Below are positions 44,503-52,802 of a stretch of DNA of 64,000 bases, in pieces. Both the position numbers and the translations under genes were made by a program. Within the stretch, counting starts at the first letter, position 1. Each line of letters starts with the position of its first letter. The stretch comes from CBFHSD01 sp965658375. GTDB taxonomy: Bacteria; Bacteroidota; Bacteroidia; Flavobacteriales_G; Salibacteraceae. Under the pieces are notes generated by a model. It saw only the letters and a list, made by a program, of their open reading frames with translations, ran no database searches and had not been told where the DNA came from. Location: positions 35,120-99,119 of the forward strand of contig CBFHSD010000003.1 in NCBI GenBank assembly GCA_965658375.1. The letters are read 5' to 3'.

Positions 44503-46302
44503 TTACTCAAAGTGCCGTACAATCACCTTTGCTTTTGCTGGGCCAATAACCTTCGCCAATTCCAATTCGGTGGTTTCTTTTACTCTTTTTACAGATTTAA
44601 ATTCGCGCAATAACTGGGTAATTGTTTGTTCGCCAATGCCCTTTATGCCGTGCAGTTCACTTCTGGTTTGAGCTTTACTCCTTTTATTTCTGTGATGCGT
44701 AATCCCAAAGCGGTGCGCCTCATTCCTTAAGTTTTGAATCACTTTCAAGGTTTCGCTGCGCTTATCTAAGTAAAGCGGTACCGAATCTCCCGGAAAGTAA
44801 ATTTCTTCCAAACGTTTTGCTATCCCAATGATTGGGATTTTTCCACGGAGCCCTAAAAGCTCCAGTGCTTCTAAGGATGCTCCCAATTGTCCTTTACCTC
44901 CATCAATCACAATCAATTGTGGCAAAGGCTCTCCTTCTTCCATCAAGCGCTTGTATCTTCTATGCACAGCCTCTGTCATGCTTGCATAATCATCTGGGCC
45001 AACCACAGTTTTTATGTTAAAGTGGCGGTAATCCTTCTTACTCGGTTTCCCGTTCTTAAAAACTACACAAGCAGAAACCGCAAAATCTCCCTGAAAATTC
45101 GAGTTATCAAAACACTCTATATGAACCGGATCTTCCTTAAGGTGAAGATCTGTCTTCATTTGGTTCATCAAACGCGTTACATGACGGTCGGGATCAGTTT
45201 TCTCCATCTGCTTGTTGCGTTCGCGCATGCTATACATGGCGTTGCGCTTAGAGAACTCAATGAGCTTTTTCTTTTCGCCAATTTGGGGCACAGTAAAAGT
45301 GATGTTCGGCATTTCTAAATCAAGCGGAATCGAAGTATATATTTCTCTTGATAAGCTTTGAAACTGTTCTCTCAAACGAACAATAGCTGCGGCTAAAATT
45401 TCTTCATCCTCTTCATCTAATTTCTTCTTTACCTCAACAGTATGGCTTTGTATGATTGCCCCATTGTTTATTTTCATGAAGTTGACAAATGCAGAAACAG
45501 CATCTGTAACCAAAGTGAAGACATCTACATTGTGAATGTTTGGGTTCACGACAGTACTCTTTGCTTGGTAGCTTTGAAGCAGGTCTATTTTGTCTTTTAA
45601 CTCTTGAGCAGATTCAAACTCTAGGTTTTCTGCATGCTTCATCATCCGCTCCTCAACCCGCTTAATTACCCCATTGATATTCCCTTTTACAATAGACTTT
45701 ATCTCTGTGATATTGGCATTGTATTCTTCTTCTGTTTGATGGGCTTCGCATGGCCCTAGGCAATTGCCTATTTGGTATTCTAAACACACCCTAAACTTGC
45801 CTTCTTCAATATTCGCATCGTTTAAATGCAGATTACAGGTTCTGGTCTTGTACATCCTGTGAATGAGATCTAACAAGGCACGCATGGTTTTTACACTGGC
45901 GTATGGACCAAAATACTGACTGCCATCTTTGATCAAGGTTCTCGTAGCAAACACACGCGGGAACCGTTCCTTCTTAATGCAAATCCAAGGGTAGGTTTTA
46001 TCATCGCGCAACTGGATGTTGAATCTTGGCTGATGCTTCTTTATCAGTGAATTTTCTAACAGTAAGGCATCAAACTCAGTTTCGGTAACGATATATTTAA
46101 TGTCGTTGATCTTTTTAACCAAAAGTTTGGTCTTCCCGTTTTCATAGCGGTTCTTAGAAAAATACTGATTGACCCTGTTTTTTAGAACACGCGCTTTCCC
46201 TACATAGAGCAGCTTTTCATCCACATCAAAAAACTGATATACCCCAGGGCGTTGAGGTAGGAATTTTAAAATTTGCTTTAATTTGTCGTTTTTCTTTTCC
46301 AA
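44503..46302 (-). CDS. uvrC: Excinuclease ABC subunit C
   Basis: Makes the dual incisions in nucleotide excision repair with UvrA and UvrB. N-terminal GIY-YIG nuclease domain (about 12-95: PGVYQFFDVDEKLLYVGKAR), Cys-rich stretch (VCLEYQIGNCLGPC), UvrB-interaction motif (about 195-235), RNase H-like second nuclease domain (IECFDNSNFQGDFAVSACVV, with VIDGGKGQ), and a C-terminal helix-hairpin-helix (LHGIKGIGEQTITQLLREF). 599 residues, complete. It is divergent from the B12-type MerR gene with 103 bases between, so light-linked control of repair is conceivable. Confidence 0.96.
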   Translation of the reverse strand: MEKKNDKLKQILKFLPQRPGVYQFFDVDEKLLYVGKARVLKNRVNQYFSKNRYENGKTKLLVKKINDIKYIVTETEFDALLLENSLIKKHQPRFNIQLRDDKTYPWICIKKERFPRVFATRTLIKDGSQYFGPYASVKTMRALLDLIHRMYKTRTCNLHLNDANIEEGKFRVCLEYQIGNCLGPCEAHQTEEEYNANITEIKSIVKGNINGVIKRVEERMMKHAENLEFESAQELKDKIDLLQSYQAKSTVVNPNIHNVDVFTLVTDAVSAFVNFMKINNGAIIQSHTVEVKKKLDEEDEEILAAAIVRLREQFQSLSREIYTSIPLDLEMPNITFTVPQIGEKKKLIEFSKRNAMYSMRERNKQMEKTDPDRHVTRLMNQMKTDLHLKEDPVHIECFDNSNFQGDFAVSACVVFKNGKPSKKDYRHFNIKTVVGPDDYASMTEAVHRRYKRLMEEGEPLPQLIVIDGGKGQLGASLEALELLGLRGKIPIIGIAKRLEEIYFPGDSVPLYLDKRSETLKVIQNLRNEAHRFGITHHRNKRSKAQTRSELHGIKGIGEQTITQLLREFKSVKRVKETTELELAKVIGPAKAKVIVRHFE

Positions 46303-46405
46303 GCTTACAGCAAAAATAAGCGCTTGAAAGAGATTAATAGAAAATAAAACAAACTGCGCTGAACATATATACTCCGGGATTGTTATGATGTACTGAAATA
46401 AAGGT

Positions 46406-47302
46406 ATGTCTAATTATTCCATAAAAGATCTAGAAAAGCTTAGCGGCATTAAGGCGCACACCATTCGTATGTGGGAGCGCAGGTATGGAATTATAGAGCC
46501 TCACAGAACCCCAACAAACATTAGGTATTACGATGATGAACAATTGAAAAAATTGCTCAACGTAAGTCTATTGGTAAATGCTGGACAAAAGATATCTCAC
46601 ATCAGTAAGTATACATTTGATGAGTTAAACAAAGAGATTCTTCATCTCTACAACAGCCAACACGCGTCTAACAATGTGATGAGCAAAGTTGACTTGAGTA
46701 GCTTAATCATTGCCATGATGGAAGTGGATGAAGAAAAGTTTGAGCGAATTTTCTCGAACAGCGTCACGCATCAAGGGTTTTTCAATACCATCATAAACCT
46801 CATTTATCCATTTTTAGAGAAGGTGGGAATCATGTGGGGTGTGAACGACATTAATCCAGCACAAGAGCACTTTGTTTCTAATCTCATACGCCAAAAGCTC
46901 ATGGTAGCCATTGATGGCCTTCCGTTGAACAAAAGTACCAAACAGAAGTTTGTGATTTTCTTACCAGATCAAGAGCATCATGAAATTGGTCTTTTATTGG
47001 CCAACTACGTATTGAGAGAAAATGGTGTAGAAACCATATACCTTGGGCAATCTGTACCTCTAGACGATGTCATCAGTATTTCGAAAATTACCAATCCAAC
47101 TGGGATCCTTTTCTTCCAAACACTTGCTAAGCCCCGGATGTCAACCGAAAGAACCTTGGCGACACTACATGAGGAATTTCCAGAGACCTCTATCTACACA
47201 GCAGGCTCTGCTTCAAGCTTTGAGCACATCAACATTCCAGAAAACTGCACTTTCATCAACGGAATAGACCATTTTCTTGAGCTTATTAAAGCCAATTCAT
47301 AA
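46406..47302 (+). CDS. CarH/LitR-type B12-dependent photoreceptor, MerR family
   Basis: Transcriptional repressor predicted to use adenosylcobalamin as a light sensor: bound to DNA in the dark, released when light breaks the Co-C bond. MerR helix-turn-helix at about 4-72 (IKAHTIRMWERRYGIIEP). Helical cap domain with the W-x9-EH signature (Trp144, Glu154, His155) that marks light-sensing CarH proteins. Cobalamin domain with ExHxxG (Glu190, His192, Gly195; His192 is the expected lower axial ligand) and ETIYLGQSVPLDD. Directly upstream of the sigma/carotenoid/photolyase gene set. Function from the family; target control inferred from position. Confidence 0.9.
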   Translation: MSNYSIKDLEKLSGIKAHTIRMWERRYGIIEPHRTPTNIRYYDDEQLKKLLNVSLLVNAGQKISHISKYTFDELNKEILHLYNSQHASNNVMSKVDLSSLIIAMMEVDEEKFERIFSNSVTHQGFFNTIINLIYPFLEKVGIMWGVNDINPAQEHFVSNLIRQKLMVAIDGLPLNKSTKQKFVIFLPDQEHHEIGLLLANYVLRENGVETIYLGQSVPLDDVISISKITNPTGILFFQTLAKPRMSTERTLATLHEEFPETSIYTAGSASSFEHINIPENCTFINGIDHFLELIKANS

Positions 47303-47357
47303 GTCCCTTTAAGGGCGGGAAATCAGTGATATAACTTTTTCTAATAGAATTATTGTT

Positions 47358-47447
47358 TACTTTTATTCAATAAAAGTTGAACAAACATGGTTTCGCAAGT
47401 TCTTTTTGTGTTCTTTTGTTCAACAAATAATGAAAATAGTTGAACAA
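47358..47447 (+). promoter_or_regulatory. Control region of the light regulon with GTTGAACAA operators
   Basis: A near-consensus -7 element TACTTTTA lies at 47358-47365. The 9-base element GTTGAACAA occurs at 47376-47384, in inverted form (TTGTTCAAC) at 47416-47424, and again at 47439-47447, where its last base is the A of the sigma-factor ATG. The second and third form a perfect inverted repeat with a 14-base spacer, 23 bases centre to centre (about two helical turns). This is a likely binding site for the MerR/CarH protein encoded just upstream. Confidence 0.65.
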
Positions 47448-47962
47448 TGTCGACAAAAGAGTTTACCAATCAAGTTTTAGATTTAAAACAGCCTTTGAAT
47501 TATTTCGCATTGCAACTCACCAACAACCATCAAGATGCGGAAGACCTTCTTCAAGATACTTTCACCAAAGCGATTGCTTACCAAAGCAAATTCAAGGAGA
47601 AAACAAATCTGAAGGCGTGGTTATACACCATTATGAAGAACACCTTCATCAACAATTACAGAAGAGCTGTTAAAGCCAACACTATTTTTGACAATACAGA
47701 AGATTCGTACTACCTGAATTCTTCAAAAGGAAATGAAGGAAGCAATCCACAAAGCGCTTTGTCAATTAAAGAAATGTGGTCAGCGGTTGAAGAGTTAGAA
47801 GACGATTACCGCATTCCATTTATTAGTCATTACAAAGGGTTTAAATACAAAGAAATTGCTGAAGAGCTCAATCTTCCAATAGGTACGGTAAAATCTCGTA
47901 TATTTTTGGCGAGAAAAAAACTGATGAATCAGCTTAACGGATACGGAGAAGGAAGAAAATGA
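47447..47962 (+). CDS. ECF-type RNA polymerase sigma factor
   Basis: Group 4 sigma-70 factor, 171 residues. Region 2 at about 20-85 (QDAEDLLQDTFTKAI, LKAWLYTIMKNTFINNYRR) recognises the -10 element; region 4 at about 110-165 (YKEIAEELNLPIGTVKSRIF) binds -35. No anti-sigma gene is adjacent. It sits between the B12-type regulator and crtI, overlapping crtI by 4 bases (ATGA). It probably carries the light signal to further promoters, as ECF factors do in other carotenoid clusters; this is inference. Confidence 0.92.
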   Translation: MSTKEFTNQVLDLKQPLNYFALQLTNNHQDAEDLLQDTFTKAIAYQSKFKEKTNLKAWLYTIMKNTFINNYRRAVKANTIFDNTEDSYYLNSSKGNEGSNPQSALSIKEMWSAVEELEDDYRIPFISHYKGFKYKEIAEELNLPIGTVKSRIFLARKKLMNQLNGYGEGRK

Positions 47963-49476
47963 AAAAGGTTAATGTCATAGGTTCTGGATTTGCTGGCCTT
48001 TCTGCAGCAGCTTATTTAGCAAAAGCCGGACATCAAGTAGATTTATTTGAAAAAAATGAAATGCTTGGTGGTAGAGCTAGAAAGTTTAGTGCTGAAGGAT
48101 TCACTTTTGACATGGGACCCTCTTGGTATTGGATGCCCGATGTTTTTGAAGATTTCTTCGCAAACTTCAATCATTCTGTATCAGATTTTTATCATTTGCT
48201 CCGTTTAGACCCAAGTTACCGAGTTTATTTTGGAGAAGATGATCATGTAGATTTACCAGCATCTTTAGAAGGTTTATACGATTTATTCGAAAGTCTCGAG
48301 AGAGGAGCTGGAAAGAAGCTTCATAAATTCTTAGCAGAAGCAGAATACAAATACAAGGTAGGAATACAAAAATTGGTGCACAAACCAAGCAAATCCTTGC
48401 TAGAGTTTGCAGATCCTAAACTTTTGTATGGCCTCATTAAAATGGATGTATTCAACTCCTTGAGCTCTCAAGTAAGACGTTTGTTTAAACATCCCAAACT
48501 CATAGAGATTCTAGAATTTCCGGTGCTCTTTTTGGGCGCAACACCACAAAAAATTCCTGCACTTTACAGTTTAATGAACTATGCAGATATGGTTGGTGGC
48601 ACTTGGTATCCGCAAGGTGGTATGCACCGCATTGTAGAAGCCATGGTGAACGTTGCCAAAGAACAAGGCGTGAATTTTCATACCGACAGTTTTGTAGACG
48701 AAATAGTAGTGAAAAACAGACTAGCCCAGCACATGATGGTGAATGGGCAAGCCAAAAAAGCTGACTATTTTGTTGCAGGTGCTGACTACCATCATGTAGA
48801 TCAATTTTTGTTACAACCAGAACATAGAAACTACTCTGCAGAATATTGGGATAAACGCGTATTGGCTCCTTCTTCATTGATTTTTTATCTAGGAGTAGAC
48901 AAACGTTTGAAAAATCTTTTGCACCACAACCTCTTCTTTGACGAAGATTTTGGTCTGCACGCCAAGGAAATTTATGAAGATCCACAATGGCCAGAAAAAC
49001 CATTGTTTTATGTATGTGCCCCCTCAGTCACAGATCCTTCTGTGGCACCAGAGGGCAAAGAGAACATCTTCATTCTCATACCAGTTGCACCAAACTTAGA
49101 CGACCCGCAAGAAACCAAAGACTTTTACTACAATTTGGTGATGGATCGTCTGGAGAAACTCACCAAGCAAAAAATTAGAGAACACGTTACGTACAGACGT
49201 GATTACAGCCACACCAATTTCAAAGAAGATTACCATGCATTTAAAGGTAATGCCTACGGTTTAGCGAATACACTCAAACAAACTGCCATTCTCAAACCAC
49301 AATTGGCGAACAAAAAAGTGAAAAACTTGTTTTATACAGGTCAATTAACGGTTCCAGGCCCTGGTGTTCCGCCTTCCATCATCAGTGGTGAAGTTGTTTC
49401 GAAAGAAATTCACAACATCACAAAGGTGAAACCCAACAACAGGCCAACGGAAACTATTAACGTTCAAACATCCTAA
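47959..49476 (+). CDS. crtI: Phytoene desaturase
   Basis: FAD-dependent enzyme that desaturates phytoene to lycopene at the membrane. N-terminal dinucleotide-binding motif VIGSGFAGLSAAAYLAKAGH (about residues 5-24), followed by GGRARKFSAEGFTFDMGP, and the C-terminal carotenoid oxidoreductase signature FYTGQLTVPGPGVPPSIISG. 505 residues, full length. Overlaps the sigma gene by 4 bases and is followed by crtB after 3 bases. No cyclase (crtY) or hydroxylase (crtZ) is in the window, so the final pigment is unknown. Confidence 0.95.
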   Translation: MKKVNVIGSGFAGLSAAAYLAKAGHQVDLFEKNEMLGGRARKFSAEGFTFDMGPSWYWMPDVFEDFFANFNHSVSDFYHLLRLDPSYRVYFGEDDHVDLPASLEGLYDLFESLERGAGKKLHKFLAEAEYKYKVGIQKLVHKPSKSLLEFADPKLLYGLIKMDVFNSLSSQVRRLFKHPKLIEILEFPVLFLGATPQKIPALYSLMNYADMVGGTWYPQGGMHRIVEAMVNVAKEQGVNFHTDSFVDEIVVKNRLAQHMMVNGQAKKADYFVAGADYHHVDQFLLQPEHRNYSAEYWDKRVLAPSSLIFYLGVDKRLKNLLHHNLFFDEDFGLHAKEIYEDPQWPEKPLFYVCAPSVTDPSVAPEGKENIFILIPVAPNLDDPQETKDFYYNLVMDRLEKLTKQKIREHVTYRRDYSHTNFKEDYHAFKGNAYGLANTLKQTAILKPQLANKKVKNLFYTGQLTVPGPGVPPSIISGEVVSKEIHNITKVKPNNRPTETINVQTS

Positions 49477-49479
49477 ATC

Positions 49480-50322
49480 ATGACACAAAAAGAGTTATTT
49501 GATCAAGTAAGTGTTCGAGGTTCTAAAATGATGACGAGATCATACAGCACTTCCTTTTCTTTAGGCATCCTTTTCCTTGACCGCAGCTTACGAAACGATA
49601 TTTACTCCATTTATGGCTTTGTGCGTGTTGCAGACGAGATTGTGGATACTTTTCATGAATTCAACAAACAAGAATTGCTTACCGAATTTTGGCAAGACAC
49701 TTACAAAGCGCTTGATCGCGGAATCTCTACCAACCCGGTATTGAATGCTTTTCAAGCTACTGTAAATGAATATAATGTTGACCGCTCCTTAATTGACACA
49801 TTCCTAAAGAGCATGGAAATGGACTTAGCCGAAAATAAATACGACCAAGAAGGCTACGAACAATACATATTAGGCAGTGCAGAAGTGGTAGGACTCATGT
49901 GCCTAAAGGTTTTTGTAAAAGGAGACCAAAAGATGTATGAAGATTTGAAGCCCTTTGCCATGAAATTGGGTTCAGCCTTCCAGAAAATCAACTTCTTAAG
50001 AGACCTACAGGCCGATTTTGGACAATTGGGTAGAGTTTACTTCCCAGGAGTAAGCATGGATCAATTTGATGCATTGACTAAACAAGAAATTGAAGAGGAC
50101 ATTGCCCAAGACTTCGCAACAGGGTTAGAGGGCATAAAAATGCTTCCTCAAACATCGCGCTTTGGTGTTTATGTGGCATATGTATACTATACCAGCTTAT
50201 TCAAGAAAATCCAAAATACACCTGTTCAAGATATTTTAACCCGCAGAATTCGCATCCCAAACAACCAAAAGTTAGCCTTATTGGGTAAAAGCTACGTAAA
50301 ACATAGTGTGGGAATGATGTAA
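49480..50322 (+). CDS. crtB: Phytoene synthase
   Basis: Condenses two geranylgeranyl diphosphates into phytoene, the first committed carotenoid step. Squalene/phytoene synthase fold with the two Asp-rich motifs: RVADEIVD (about residues 49-56) and the NFLRDLQADFGQLGRVYFP block (about 172-190). SYSTSFSLGI near the N-terminus is also typical. 280 residues, standard. Third gene of the light-regulated operon. Confidence 0.95.
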   Translation: MTQKELFDQVSVRGSKMMTRSYSTSFSLGILFLDRSLRNDIYSIYGFVRVADEIVDTFHEFNKQELLTEFWQDTYKALDRGISTNPVLNAFQATVNEYNVDRSLIDTFLKSMEMDLAENKYDQEGYEQYILGSAEVVGLMCLKVFVKGDQKMYEDLKPFAMKLGSAFQKINFLRDLQADFGQLGRVYFPGVSMDQFDALTKQEIEEDIAQDFATGLEGIKMLPQTSRFGVYVAYVYYTSLFKKIQNTPVQDILTRRIRIPNNQKLALLGKSYVKHSVGMM

Positions 50323-50358
50323 AAAAGCAACGCCCTTTTACATTTCTTTGTACCCTTC

Positions 50359-50916
50359 ATGAATACAACACCCGAACAACAAGAGATGGTGGTTTTGGTA
50401 GATGCCAACGACCAAGATCTAGGCCTGATGGAAAAACAAGAAGCCCACATTAAAGGGGTGCTTCACCGCGCTTTTAGCGTTTTTGTTTTTAATGATCAAG
50501 GCGAAATGATGCTGCAACAAAGAGCTGCGGGCAAATACCATTCCCCCCTTTTGTGGACCAACACCACTTGCAGTCATCCTAGAAAAGGTGAAACACCCAT
50601 TGAGGCCGCGCACCGCAGACTTGTGGAAGAAATGGGCTTTGACTGTAAACTGCTCAAAGCATTTGATTTTACCTACAAAGCAGAATTTGAGAATGGCTTG
50701 ATTGAACACGAATTTGACCACGTATTTATTGGCAAATACAATGGTGAACCGCAATTAAATCCTGAAGAAGCGGAAGGTTTTCGTTGGATTTCTTGGGCCG
50801 ATTTGCACATGGAGATTCAAAAAAATCCAGATGAATTCACCCCTTGGTTCAAAATAGCACTGAATGAGGTTGAACAAAAGCAAGAGGAAATCCTTACGTC
50901 TTTAGCAACTATTTAA
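50359..50916 (+). CDS. idi: Isopentenyl-diphosphate delta-isomerase, type 1
   Basis: Interconverts isopentenyl and dimethylallyl diphosphate, raising precursor supply for carotenoids. Nudix-like fold; catalytic Cys in WTNTTCSHP and the acidic partner in EHEFDHVF; Nudix-like helix EAAHRRLVEEMGF. 185 residues, no FMN motifs, so type 1. Lies 36 bases after crtB; a TTTCTTTG stretch close to the ATG might be a weak internal promoter. Supports the carotenoid role of the operon. Confidence 0.95.
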   Translation: MNTTPEQQEMVVLVDANDQDLGLMEKQEAHIKGVLHRAFSVFVFNDQGEMMLQQRAAGKYHSPLLWTNTTCSHPRKGETPIEAAHRRLVEEMGFDCKLLKAFDFTYKAEFENGLIEHEFDHVFIGKYNGEPQLNPEEAEGFRWISWADLHMEIQKNPDEFTPWFKIALNEVEQKQEEILTSLATI

Positions 50917-50926
50917 TCAAGCACAC

Positions 50927-51340
50927 ATGCCAAGAGTTACGGTTACCAGAAAAGCACATTTCAATGCAGCCCACAGGCTACATAATCCAAATTGGAGCGC
51001 AGAGAAAAACCAAGAGGTATTTGGTTTGTGTAACAATGTAAATTACCACGGCCACAACTACGACTTAGAGGTAAGCGTAACTGGAGAGATTGACCCCAAC
51101 ACGGGTTACGTGCTTGATATGAAAGACCTCAAACACATCATTAAAACTGAGGTGGAAAATGCATTTGACCACAAAAACCTCAACCTTGATACCGAAGAGT
51201 TTAAAAACCTCAATCCCACTGCAGAAAACATTGTTGTGGTCATTTACAATAAGTTAAAACCTTTCCTTAATACAGATCAAACACTGCGCGTAAAGTTGTA
51301 CGAAACACCGCGTAATTTTGTAGAATACGCTGGAGAATAA
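50927..51340 (+). CDS. 6-pyruvoyltetrahydropterin synthase/QueD family protein
   Basis: Zinc enzyme acting on dihydroneopterin triphosphate. Motifs: zinc His in FNAAHRL, then FGLCNNVNYHGHNY (catalytic Cys, C-x6-HGH spacing) and LNPTAENIVVVIYNKL, KLYETPRNFVEY. The C-x6-HGH spacing is that of 6-pyruvoyltetrahydropterin synthases and related bacterial proteins, while typical QueD enzymes have a shorter CxxxHGH. 137 residues. It lies 10 bases after idi and 10 before the photolyase, which suggests it makes a pterin connected with light or oxidative stress rather than queuosine. No other queuosine gene is near. Confidence 0.85.
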   Translation: MPRVTVTRKAHFNAAHRLHNPNWSAEKNQEVFGLCNNVNYHGHNYDLEVSVTGEIDPNTGYVLDMKDLKHIIKTEVENAFDHKNLNLDTEEFKNLNPTAENIVVVIYNKLKPFLNTDQTLRVKLYETPRNFVEYAGE

Positions 51341-51350
51341 AGGTTCTAAG

Positions 51351-52649
51351 ATGAAATCAATTTCACTTTTTTGGCATCGCAGAGACTTAAGAGTTGAAGA
51401 CAATCATGGCCTATTTGAAGGGTTAAATGCAGAAAAGGCGATTCAGCCCATTTTCATTTTTGACACGAACATTCTCGACAAGTTAGAAGACAAGAGCGAC
51501 CGTAGAGTCACCTTTATTCATCAGAACCTAGAGCACCTCAAAGAAAAGTATCAGTCTAACAGAAGTGACCTTTGGGTGTTTTACGGGAACCCGCTGGATA
51601 TTTTCAAGAAGCTCGCGAGTGAATACGAGATCAAATCGGTTCACACCAACGCAGATTACGAACCCTATGCGCTTGAACGCGATGAAGCAGTTGCTAAATT
51701 CATTGAATACAATAAAAGTACTTTTCACGCTTATAAAGACCATGTGTTTTACCATAAGGATGAAGTGCTGAAGGCAGATGATTCACCCTACACAGTATTT
51801 ACGCCATACAGCAGACGTTGGAAGGCAAGAATGGCAGAAGAAGGCATCCCATCTTACGCTTCAGAGAAGCAGCTTCACAAGCTGAATCAAGTTGAGGCAT
51901 CTCAGTTAATTGCTTTAGAGGAAATGGGGTTCACTAAAAACACAAGTCATCTTCCAGAGAGAAAAATTCCACTTAAAATCATACGTGATTATCACCTTAC
52001 GCGCGACATTCCTAGCATTGCGGGAACCTCTAAATTGAGTTTGCACCTGCGTTTTGGAACCATCAGCATTCGCAAACTTATTGGCATTGCAGAAAACACG
52101 AATGAAAAGTGGTTGAATGAGCTCATTTGGCGCGATTTCTATCAAGCGATTTTGCATCATTTCCCACATGTGGTGCACTCGGCATTTAAAGCGAAGTACA
52201 ATCATATTCCTTGGCGAAACAACGAAGAAGATTTTGTGCAATGGTGCAATGGGAAAACGGGTATTCCAATTGTAGATGCCGGAATGCGCGAACTCAATGC
52301 CACAGGTTTTATGCACAACCGCGTGCGTATGATTGTTGCGAGTTTCCTCACCAAAAACCTACTCATCAATTGGCAATGGGGCGAAGCTTATTTTGCGGCT
52401 AAACTCAATGATTTTGAGCTTGGCTCAAACAATGGAGGTTGGCAATGGGCGGCCAGCACAGGCTGTGATGCAGCTCCTTACTTCAGAGTATTTAATCCAG
52501 AAAGCCAAGCCAAAAAGTTTGACTCTGAACTGAAGTACATTAAAAAATGGGTTCCAGAATTTCAAGAATTGACCTACGCAAAGCCCATGGTAGATCTTAA
52601 ATCAACCAGAAAACGGGCAATTGAGGTTTTTAAAGAGGCGCTGAGCTAG
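51351..52649 (+). CDS. phr: Deoxyribodipyrimidine photolyase, class I
   Basis: Light-driven repair of cyclobutane pyrimidine dimers with reduced FAD. N-terminal photolyase domain (about 1-130, SLFWHRRDLRVEDNHGL), C-terminal FAD domain with NELIWRDFYQAILHHFP, TGIPIVDAGMRELNATGFMHNRVRM and NNGGWQWAASTGCDAAPYF. The N/D pattern around the flavin is that of photolyases, not plant cryptochromes. 432 residues. Last gene of the light operon, starting 10 bases after the pterin gene. The antenna cofactor cannot be told from the sequence. Confidence 0.95.
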   Translation: MKSISLFWHRRDLRVEDNHGLFEGLNAEKAIQPIFIFDTNILDKLEDKSDRRVTFIHQNLEHLKEKYQSNRSDLWVFYGNPLDIFKKLASEYEIKSVHTNADYEPYALERDEAVAKFIEYNKSTFHAYKDHVFYHKDEVLKADDSPYTVFTPYSRRWKARMAEEGIPSYASEKQLHKLNQVEASQLIALEEMGFTKNTSHLPERKIPLKIIRDYHLTRDIPSIAGTSKLSLHLRFGTISIRKLIGIAENTNEKWLNELIWRDFYQAILHHFPHVVHSAFKAKYNHIPWRNNEEDFVQWCNGKTGIPIVDAGMRELNATGFMHNRVRMIVASFLTKNLLINWQWGEAYFAAKLNDFELGSNNGGWQWAASTGCDAAPYFRVFNPESQAKKFDSELKYIKKWVPEFQELTYAKPMVDLKSTRKRAIEVFKEALS

Positions 52650-52692
52650 TAACATTTCTTTGTATTACACAAGACTATTAAGAAGAGATTTG

Positions 52693-52725
52693 ATAGTATC
52701 ATATTTCTCAATTGTGATACTATCA
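52693..52725. repeat. Inverted repeat between phr and bioF
   Basis: GATAGTATCA (52693-52702) and TGATACTATC (52716-52725) are perfect 10-base arms with a 13-base spacer. No T-run follows. It may end the light operon or be an operator for the biotin operon, whose -7 element lies 65 bases downstream. It does not resemble the known BirA box TTGTAAACC. Confidence 0.6.
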
Positions 52726-52789
52726 CTCTGCTTTTAAACTTCCTTTTTAATTACAGTCCAAACTCCCATACTCAATAGCCAAAGCCTGC

Positions 52790-52797
52790 TATTTTTG
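52790..52797 (+). promoter_or_regulatory. -7 element of bioF, leaderless arrangement
   Basis: TATTTTTG matches TAnnTTTG and ends 5 bases before the GTG start at 52803. This supports the GTG start and implies an mRNA with almost no leader. Confidence 0.6.
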
Positions 52798-52802
52798 CTT
52801 CA

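Noticed and set aside
48500..49003. 167-residue minus-strand frame inside crtI
   Set aside because: Antisense to a conserved enzyme; no start signal, no family resemblance.
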